The translations under genes and the position numbers were made by a program. From contig NC_068347.1 in NCBI RefSeq assembly GCF_014633365.1, positions 34,638,116-34,702,115 on the forward strand: a DNA stretch of 64,000 bases, written 5' to 3'. Under the pieces are notes generated by a model. The model saw only the letters and a list, made by a program, of their open reading frames with translations. It did not search any database and had not been told where the DNA came from. Shown here piece after piece: positions 14,501-25,200 of the stretch (its first letter is position 1; each line of letters starts with the position of its first letter). This stretch comes from Diospyros lotus (taxonomy: Eukaryota > Streptophyta > Magnoliopsida > Ericales > Ebenaceae).

Positions 14501-17500
14501 CCACCCGATTGTCCCCGATGCCAGGGAAGAGTTCGGGTTCCTTCCAGAAGCCAGTGACCCAAGCAGGACCCAGGTATCACGCCTCTGGAAATGTTGGGAG
14601 CTTCCCTTTTAAACGCCTTAGTGAGGCTGAATGGAAGGCCAAGCGTGAGAAGGGCCTTTGCTTTCGTTGTGATGAAAAATATTCGATAGGTCATAGGTGC
14701 AAAAACAAGGAGCTCCAAGTTTTGATGATCTATGACGAAGAAATAGGCGAGGCAGTAGGAGAGGAAGAAACATTGTAGGTGGGTGATGAGGAGTTGGGAC
14801 ATGGGAGGGAAAGTGATCGAGTTGTCCATGAATTCGGTTGTGGGATTGACTACACCACAAACGATGAAGCTAAGGGGACACATAGAAGGGCGCCGGTAGT
14901 GGTTCTTGTGGATGGAGGAGCTACTCACAACTTCATAGCATCCGAGTTGGTGCAACGTTTGAGTTTGCCAAGGACAGATCAGAAAAGCTTAAAGTTTTTA
15001 TTGGAGTAGCGAATGGTGAACCCGGAATATCAAAGATAGATGATGAAGTTGATGGGGTTTCACTTCGAGATACACTACCACCCTGAGTTAGAAAATAAGG
15101 CAGCGAATAGTCTTTCGAGAATCAGTCACCCGACAGCCCTATTAGCTCTAACGGTTCCAAAGGTGGTTCAACTAGACTAGTTGGCCCGAGAGGTGGAGAA
15201 AGACGCCTACTTACAAGGAATTATAAGGGAGTTACAGCAGAATCCGACTTCCCGATCAGATTTCCAGCTGGTGGGTGACCCAACTCCTTTACAAAGGGCG
15301 TTGTTCCTGCCTAAGGGTTCTTCCCTAATTCCATTATTGCTCCATGAGGGTCACAATAGAAGTGTAGGAGGTCATTTAGGGTTCTTGAAAACATACAAAA
15401 CGAATTGCAGCGAGTGTGTTTTGGGCTGGTATGAAGCGCGGCATACGCCAATATGTGAGAAATTGTGATGTTTGCCAACAAAATAAGTATGAATCTTTAA
15501 TGCCGGGGGGGTCTTCTACAACCTTTTTCTATTCCCGATCAGATTTGGGATGATATAGCCATGGATTTTATTGAGGGTTTACCAAGGTCGGGCCATATGA
15601 ATTCTATACTTGTAGTGGTGGACAGACTCAGCAAATATGGACATTTTATTGGTCTCAAACATCCTTTCACAGCAGGAGTAGTGGCTGGGATTTTCGTCAA
15701 AGAGATAGTGAGGCTTCACGGCCTGCCTCGGTCTATTGTTTCGGATAGAGACAAGGTATTCATGAGTCATTTTTGGGAGGAGTTGTTCCAGCTCCAAGGT
15801 ACTAGACTTCATCGTAGTACGACCTACTACCCACAAACAGACGAGCAAACGGAGGTCCTCAATAGGACCCTAGAGATGTACCTACGCTGTTTTGCATCAT
15901 TGAGGCCTAAGGGCTGGTATATGTGGCTGCCATGGGCTGAATTGTGGTATAACACCTCATACCACACTGCTTCAAAGGTAACTCATTTTCAAGCAATGTA
16001 TGGAAGGGAACCACCAGCTTTGATCAGATTTGACAAGGGAACTACAACCATGTCTGCAGTGGAACAACTATTGTTGGAGCGAGATCAAGCCCTGGAAGAA
16101 CTCAAGAACCAACTGTCAAGAGCTCAAGCTATCATGAAGAGGGGAGCTGACCGAAAAAGAAGGGATATTCAGTTTGCTATGGGTGACCTCGTCTATTTGA
16201 AGCTAAGGCCCTACTGGAGGAAAACCCTGGCTGTCCATCCTAATGAGAAGCTGGCTCCTAGGTTCTATGGGCCATTTGAAATTGTGCAAAGGGTTGGGCC
16301 AGTAGCTTACAAATTGGCGCTACCAGAACACTGCCATATTCACCCTGTTTTTCATGTGTCACAGCTAAGGGAGGCAAGGGGAGAAGGGGGAGCAAGAGTG
16401 GATATTCCACACCAACTGAATGCAGATTTAGAGATGAGGGTTGAACCTGAAGGCTGAAGCGGTGCTGGGAGTTCGGCCTAGAAGAGGTACTAATTTGCGT
16501 GGGCTGGATGTCTTGGTCCAATGGAAGGGTTTACCCCCATTAGAGGCAACGTGGGAGCCCTACAATATGATTTAGCAACAGTTTCCTACTTTTCACCTTG
16601 AGGACAAGGTGAAAGTGTGGGAGGGGAGTAATGATAGGCCACCGGTGTACTGGACCTACCAAAGATGCCACAAACAGCAGCATGCATGAAGGTTAGAATA
16701 GGGAATCAACACATACAGGTGTAACAACCAGCATGTGCTCGGGGGGGGGGGGGGGTAGTTTTGTAATCCACATGCTGAGGGAATAATCTGCATGTGCAAG
16801 AGAATTCTGTTAGAGAGGGGCAGAGGAGAGGTATAAATAGCTGAGTAGAAGAGGGAGAGAGTAGCTATTTTTTTGGTAGAAGATTCGGGAGAGTAAGGGC
16901 CTCTCAAATGCCCTGGATTGTTCTTGTTTTCTTGCTGGAAATTATTGAAAACTATTGAGATTTGGTTACAAACCTGGTAACTATCAGGGATTCCACCAGA
17001 AACAAACTAAGTTTGTGAATACCAAGTCCATGTCCAGACAGAAGTTTTCATATCTTATTCTCGTTTATTAGATGATGCTAGAATTCATCTCCAATGCCAC
17101 CCTCAATAAGTTTCTCTATAATTTCTTGTATTTGTTGACCACAAATACAAAGGTGTAAAACTATTTTAGATAAATAGGGATGCTAACCAAACTACTTGTA
17201 ATGAGAGTGAGCATATTACCTTTTCAAATAGGCAAGTTTCATGTCAAAATTTTTAACTATCCCATCCTGAGAAGCTTTAGATTTAAAAGAACCAAGGAGA
17301 AGTACTAAATAAGAGGACGGGAAGATGCACAAATGTAATTGTTGGGAATTGATCAAATTAGGTGGTTAAGTGAGATTCAAGTGTATTTAAGTTTAACCCT
17401 AAAAGTAATCATTTAACAAATTAAAAAAAAAAATAAATGCATTTAAATTGAATGTATTATAGGTCAAAACAAATATTCTACTAGATTATGAAGCGCTTTT

Positions 17501-19207
17501 GTTGTTGGTCTGTCTTGCAGAGGAAAAAAAACTGTTGTTTCTCTGAATGTTGATGGTCTCTGCTATCTTGTCTCATGCATCTTGCTTTCTGTCTCTTGCA
17601 TACTTTTTGGATGTATAATATTGTGGTCTCCTCAATGATGTTTTTTGATGTGCACATGCTTACGTTGAACTAAATTGTGTTAAATAAATCTTAGGCCTCA
17701 TTACAGCGTCCATATGACAGCAGTTGAAGTCGATCGTGATTTTCTCAATCTTCCAACAGATTTATTTGGGATTGCAGACAAGAAAGGGACAATAATAGAC
17801 AGCGGTACAACTTTGGCTTATCTTCCTGAAGTGATTTATGAGCCACTTGTGAGAAAGGTATCTTATATTTTGTATTTTTGCTTCTCAGTGACATTTATCA
17901 GCAGGAAATTTCAATGAATCCTCACATTTGCTTTATAATTTTCTATTAGATCCTCTCGTGGCAGCCTGATTTGAAACTGCAGACTGTTCATGAGCAGTAT
18001 ACCTGCTTTCAATATTCTGACAGGTATAATTATGTGGCACGCTCAATTTGTAGTTTGTTCCAAAAGAGATATCTGCCATTGATTATCATTTTCTAATATA
18101 GATGTGTGCTTTGTGCGTAAAATTTATTCCTACATCCAAATGTGAGGTTTACACGGTGTTGAACTTTCATGTGTGCCAAACTTGTTAAATACATAAGCAA
18201 AGTTCAGATTCCCCCCATCCCTCTTATGGGGAGATTGCATCATTGATTAGCTCCACTCCTCTATTTAGTGTCTCACAATGCTGATCATTTCTCCTGGAAA
18301 GCAAGAGGGATACTTATCTTCTCTTATAAGACAATGAAATGAACACTTTATCCATGATGAATCTCGCAATGTATTGCTGATTAATCAGTTATGCAGGGTA
18401 TTTTTGTTCATATCTGGTGGTATTCCTCCAGGATGCAATAGTTGGTTGCTTGTTTGTACACTGTAATTGTTATACATATAACGAAATTTAACGTGACATA
18501 CTCCTATCTTTGAAAGGCCATGCAACGAGAATTTTCCAACTTGAGATTTTACTCATTTTAACTTCTGCTTTAAGTATTAGAAAAATTTTATTGCCACTTC
18601 TGGGAAACTATGTAATATGGGCAATTTTATTTGTGTGGCCAACTGTACGTACTTATACTTTTGTTCTGTTTTTCTGTAAAGTATTACTAGCTCAACTATT
18701 TTGAACCATTGGATCAACCTTTGCATGGAATGTTTTATATCTTTTCTGAATTCTCCTTTTATATTTTGTTTCCTAGTATGTTTAAAATGAAACTATGAAC
18801 CCTTGATGATTTAGATAACTGTGCTCTACTTCTATACAAGGAAAGATTCAACTCTATGCTAGATTTGTTGTCAAAGTCTCCTCTTACTTAAAATCTTCCT
18901 AATCTATTGGAGAACACTCCTCTTTTGATCCTGACATTAAAACCTAGCCAAATTGTACCCATCATGTTGCTTAAATGGCTGGACTAAAGATGGAAATTTT
19001 GAATGAGAGCTATGTGGCTGAATTGGCTGCTTGTTTTGGCCCCACTAGCTGCCACCTTGAGGGTCTCTTAGACTCTTTTAGTGCTCTTCAAAGAAGGTTC
19101 CTAGGTTTCTAAAGAGGGGCTACCTGTGGTGGAAGTTTGGAGTTTATGAGGAGTATGCCTTCATTTGTGCATTCCAAAAGGAAAAAGAAAATACATGCAT
19201 ACATACA

Positions 19208-19240
<33 letters not shown>

Positions 19241-22200
19241 GTGTGTGTGTGTATACCATTCGTTAACAAAGTCTGGGAAATGAAGTGGATTTTGCAGTGA
19301 CTTCAAGACTAAACAAAACTTCACATATCTTATAGTCTAATGCCTAATAGCCTTATTTTACAGCATTGTCAATTCTATGCTCATATTGGATCATTTTGAT
19401 AATCATTATGTTTTTTATTTACAAAAGTTGCTATGATAGTGTTATTGCGGTGGCTTCATTTGGTTGAGGATGTTGAATGTCTTTTTTGCGCCACTTATGG
19501 TGGAAGCTTGTTCTTGCTTTATTTTTTTTATTTTTTGTTCCTTCTGTTTCTTTTTTTATTTTTTCTTCTTTTCCTTGTACCTGACTCTCTTAAGGGGTCC
19601 TCCATATCTCTTTAAAGATTATATCCTCTGTTTGACGGACCATCCATGGAAAAAATCCAGGAAATAGAGTGGGGAATGAAATTGGATACTGAAGCACTAA
19701 TATGCTTATTGCAAAAAATATTGCTTGGAGTTCTGTGCTATTCTGAAATCTAGCAGTTGTTGGAAGCTCTCTCTTACTGGAAGTATTATATTAAAATTTT
19801 TCCTACAATATACTGCAGCATTGATGATGGTTTTCCCAATGTCACTCTGCATTTTGGAAGTTCCCTTTTGTTGAAGGTTTATCCGCATGAGTATCTATTC
19901 GCCTTTGTAAGTACTGTGTGCTACATAAGTTTCCTATTGGCATAGTTATTGTTTTTTAATTTCTTTTCACTATGCTTTGAGTATACTTATTTCTAAAATA
20001 TCATTATGCTTCTTTTTATTTATGATGCCAAGAATATGAGTTAAAAATTTTTACAAGTCCACCAGCTTATGTGCAGTGACTATTTTCTTATGCTGTCACT
20101 GATTGTTACCTTTAACTGATAAGCACCAAGTTAACACCCTTATTTGGATGGGAATGTAGCAAACAGGAGTAGGAGTAATGGTTCAAAGGAATTAACTTCA
20201 CCTTGCCAAAAAAAGAAAAGAAAAGAAGACCCAACTCTAATGATTAATGGAGTTTCATTAGGAAGAAATTTTACTTTGTGTAAGAAGGAAAAAAATCATT
20301 CCCTTGCTATAGGGTTGTGTCATGAAGGACATCTGGCATAAAATTTTGTCACATCGTTTTTTTGCATGGATTTGTATTATCCATTTGATTCTTAGAAATC
20401 AATTGACATTATGAATGTCGTGCCACCGACCTTAACTTAGTTAGGATAAGGTGCAATTGATGATTGTGTAAGAAGAAAAGAAAAACGACAAACTATGTTG
20501 TTGTGGTGTCGGATAAATTTCTCAAAGTAACACAAGAATAACCTTCATTTTGGGTATGTGGAACACAAAAATGAAGGGCTATATACCCTTAAAGTGGACT
20601 TTGGATAAGTTTCCCAAAGTAACACAAGAATAACTTTCATTTTGGGTATGTGGAACACAAAAATGAAGGGCTATATACTGTTAAAGTGGACTAATTTTGA
20701 GCAAAGAATAATGTATCTTGACTATGTTTGTACATTGTTACATGTCTTGGAAAAAATGGTTTGAAATGGGTTTGGAAGGATGAGAAGTTGTGTTTAAACT
20801 ATAGTGAGATGTTTATAAATATTTTAGAATGTTTATAACACATTTTAGATCAAGAATCAAGGGTTAAACACCAGAAGAATACAAGATTTTTCAAGAAAAC
20901 ATTTTCTGTTTTTCAGTTCCAGCGGATTTATTTGAAAATAAGGGTGTTCTATTTCAAAACAGAAGTGGAAAATCAGACTAAAAAGGGGCTTATTATGAAA
21001 TAAAAATAGTCCCATCTTGAAATAGAAATAAAAAATGTGAACCAGAAAGGTCAGATTTTGAAATAGAGTTTAAATATTTCAAAATAGTGTCCAGGAGATT
21101 TATTTCGAAGTAAAGGAAACCTATTTCAAATAAATAGTTAGTGTGCAGAAAAATGAAATTTTCCAAAAAATCCATCAACTTTGAGAAATTATTTAAGGGG
21201 TCAAACAAAGTCAAAATAACCTGAATTTTGATATGCTGCAGCGCTTTGAAAGATGAATGTGGTGACATAATTTGTAATTTTTGGAGAAGATATTTGATTG
21301 GTCAATTAATTAAATCATGAAGGAGTGTTTTTGGGACTGTGTAACAAGTAACAAGCCACAATTGACCTGAATGATAAAATTAGTCTTGCAACCTTAGGAA
21401 GGGGCTTTCATAGACTAAATGGGGTTCTTCTAAGTATGGAAAAGAAATAAGGTTTGATCATATGCTTCGAAAATAAATTCAAACACCCTTAAATTAAGTA
21501 GTGAATAATCAGAATGAAATTTAAGGGTTCTGCTGACTAGAGTTTAGAGTTAAATTGCTAACTTAACCAAGTTAATGGTTGAAGAATTCAGAGATGGCTT
21601 GGTTGGGTTAAATTACCTCTATTGTCAGGAGGGAAATTAAATAAATTATTGAAAAAAATTCTACCTCCATCACTTGTTCATTTTCCATATTTTGTGATTA
21701 ACAGCTGAATATGGATTGCCTTCGGAAATCTTTGTCACTCTTCCATAATGGTCCAGCCATTATTTTGAACCTGAGGCTAATTTGTGTGGAAAAGCATTCT
21801 TGTTGGTGTTATTTCCCTCTTTGCAGATTCTTTAGCCTTGAGATTTTTTTTTTTTTGTCCTCAATGGCTGAGAAATTGACCTTTGTTGGACATGGCCAAA
21901 CGTCTTGCCTTTGTCTCATTAAATTTATCAATTAAACTGTCTCAATCATTTCACGAATTTACTCACCAGGTCCTGCATCTGTTACTGTTCATAGCATTTT
22001 GAAACTATCGTGATATTTGCAGGAAGGTTTATGGTGTATCGGTTGGCAAAATAGTGGAACGCAATCCAGAGATTGGAAGAACCTGACTCTTTTGGGAGGT
22101 ATGCAAATCTATTTACAAGCTTGCTACCCTTTCTTTTTAAAAGTCTAAAAATACCTGGGAAAGATGGTAGGTTAAAATGCCTGTAAAATTTGCAAATTAT

Positions 22201-25200
22201 TCTTAATTGAACTTTGACTCATTTAGTATAAATCAAATTGGGGTTTGGAAAAACAAGGCTTATTGTTTGATAGGGCTTCTCCTATCCCTGGATATTAAAG
22301 TTTTTCTTTTTTCATTCTACCAACCTGTATGTTTCACTCAACTCTCACTATGAGTTACTTATTATCATCATCGACTACATTTTATCCTAACCAAGTTAGG
22401 GTTAGTGACACAGCATTCATAATATCAATCGACTTTTAAAAATTACATGAACATTACCAATCCCTGCAAAAAGGACAATTTAACAAAATTTTATGTCGGA
22501 TGCTCTTCCTAATGTGACCCTCTAGGGCAGTGACATGACCCTAGGGTTTAGCTAGGGTCTAGGAAGGAATTTGGATAAGAGTTTGAGGAAGATAGAGCGA
22601 AGAAGAGGGCAAGGATGAACATAATAGAATTGAGGGAGAGAGATAATAGCCGTGGGGAGTATTGAGAGAGGGAATTGAGATTCAAATCATTCATTGAGCT
22701 TCATTTCTCTAACTACTCAAGCCTATTTATAGGCTTACAATTGAAGATGCTAACAACAACAACATAAAATGCAACTAATAAGGAAAACATATGACATGCA
22801 TTACTAATATATCCTTGGGGTTTCTTGGGGTCGTGACAATCTCCACACCTTCAAACAATTCTTGTCCCCAAGAATTGACAGCTGTTGACCCCATTCTTCA
22901 GCCGATTCCAGCCTTAACAATCTGGTTTCTTTTTCGCATTTTCTTGTGCTTATCTCGTACCTTCCTTTTCTTTTGCCTTACTATGTCTTTTTCTTCAACA
23001 ACATCAGTTCTATGACTTGCTGCAACAGCAAGTCCAGCCATCCCCCTCTTCCTGATTTCCATTGAGAATGGTTCCAATCGATCCGTTATAGCTGCAACCA
23101 TATCATTTCCAATCATAGAAATGAATTCCAACTTCGTTGTAGGCCAAAATCGGATTCGGCATTGCAACTCTCCAACTGAAAGAGGAATAAACAAAACAGC
23201 AAGAGTTTTGTTCCCCTCAACAAAAATTTCTTCCAAGCACAAGCAACCTCCGTTAATCTCTAACCAACCTTGAATTGTACTCCAATGGGCATTCACTTTA
23301 ATTAAAGCACCGATTCTCTCACCATTGTAATCTTCAAACTCCGAGGTTGGTGTAGTCATATCCTCTCCCTTCTTCACAGCCTCTTCTCCTTCCTTATCTT
23401 CAATAGAGACTTCTTGGACCTCCATGTCAACTATCCCTTCGCCAATAGCTGAACTTTTGAACCGTGTGGTAGCAGCCTCCTTTTCCCTCTTCTTTTGAAC
23501 CACATGGTTGTTCTCCTGCTTAGTTAGTTTCAATTGCTCATTTTCTACTAGAATTAACACCTGTAAATGATCTACACCCTTTGAAGTAACAAGAAGATTA
23601 TCACTCACAGCAACTGCAAGATTGTGCAAGTCCTCAGCCTCCTGCTTCTTCCTTTGGGCCAAGTCCTCGTTGCATGGCTGTCTTTCATCATTGGCATGGA
23701 ACCTATCTGTGACGACAACCTCATCTTCCGAAGCTACTCCATCAGCTTCCTGCAAATATAAGCTGTGATTTTTGCTGATATCCATGTCCGATCTCTCGTT
23801 ATTGCTAGAGTTTTCAGTTATAATTGGCTGGTCCAGCTCCATATTTTTCTCAGATTCCTGCTGGTCATAATTTGCATTCTTAGGGGCTCCTTTAATCTGT
23901 TTGCTGCTCTCCGTAGATTCAATAGGCTGCAGCCCATGCTTCCTAAAGATGGCTTCCAAGGTGAGTTCCTGCAACCTTGCTTTCTCGGCTGCCTCTTTCA
24001 CGGTTGCAGGCATCATCATGTTGACCATTAACCTCAGTTTGCCCTTCAAACCACTAACAAATCTTGATATAAAATAGTGCTTCGTCAGAGCTGACTGATC
24101 ACTCCACAATAGGGACCTTAACTCCTCAAATCTTTTCCAATAATTTGCCACCGATCCCTCCTAACTTAATTTGTTGAACTCCTCAGTCATCTTAATTGCG
24201 TTCTTCTTCTTCTTCTTCTTCTTCTCTAATTGGTCATGTAAATTTCCAGCAAGATTAGTCTCCTTGGCCTTCCCTTCTCTAGGCATTGGGGCATGACGGG
24301 GAGTGAGGGAAGATGAACCTCTTACCTAAATTTGCAGTCTCAAGGCTGGCAGTTCCTCTGTCTCTTGCAAGCCATAGGTCATAGGGAGGGTGCCATGTTT
24401 GGGTAGACTTGGATCAGCAGCCTGGGGAGGAAAATATGGTGACAGCATGTTGAACATGCTGTTGATCCGTTGGACATGTTGCTCCATCATCTTCTAATGC
24501 CTCTCCAAGTCTTTCTGCACTCTTTCTTGAGAGGCAGCTAGTCCCCAACGCATGTTTGCTTTGCTGGTTGCATTATCCTCCCAGCTGTGGGTCATTGCCT
24601 TCTGCGTGACCTTATATTCCCTAGCTTCAGAATTCCACCTCTTAAAATGATCAACAGCCTCATAAAATTGATTTTTCATAGGTTATTGTTCTGTACAATC
24701 TTCCTTAATCTCTGATTCAGACCAACCTCCAAAATTCAGCTGTTGCTGCTGCCTTCGATAGTCACGTGATATTAATTGCCACCAAGAATAATCTTCTGGT
24801 TCGATTCTTCTTCGTCGAACTTCTTGAATTTGTCGGAATTTCAAGAATCATTGCCCAATCCATTTCGTCACCTGCGGTGGTTTGACCATCCCAATTCCGA
24901 GCTGCAAAGCTTGAGTAATGATGCAGTAGCTGAGAATTAGTTGCTACAATTCCGCCTTCTAATAATCTGCTTCACCTACTATTTCTGAACCCTACTGCTC
25001 CTGCCTTTCGCCTCGATCACATGCAGCGAGTTTGCTGGAATCAAACTGATTTAGGCTAGCCCCAACGGAGTCGGCACCCAATCACCGTCCAACGTCTTGC
25101 TTTTGAAAGCAACTTCCGCTGCGTAACTCCTCCTTACTTGATTTGTTTTCGTCACTGAGAGAAATAGCCTATGGCCGCATGCAGATCACGGTCCTCCTGT

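Larger units (their letters stand above)
13281..16998 (+). mobile_element. Degenerate Ty3/Gypsy chromovirus with internal deletion
   Basis: A 360-bp 5' LTR (13281-13640) and a 367-bp 3' LTR (16632-16998) are flanked by the 5-bp target duplication GAAAC (13276-13280, 16999-17003). The primer site TGGTATCAGAGCC (13644-13656) matches the initiator tRNA-Met type. A purine-rich tract (GTGGGAGGGGAG) precedes the 3' LTR. The internal region encodes gag with a zinc-knuckle-like segment, the start of protease, the very end of RNase H, integrase and a chromodomain remnant. The chromodomain defines a chromovirus; the short LTRs would fit Reina- or CRM-like sizes but the clade is not established. The reverse transcriptase is absent. 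The element lies in intron 4 of the aspartic protease, in the same orientation. Confidence 0.9.

Noticed and set aside
19193..19250. CATA tetranucleotide repeat, considered as CRISPR-like or satellite
   Set aside because: Plain microsatellite with no spacers; CRISPR arrays are not expected in plant nuclear DNA.
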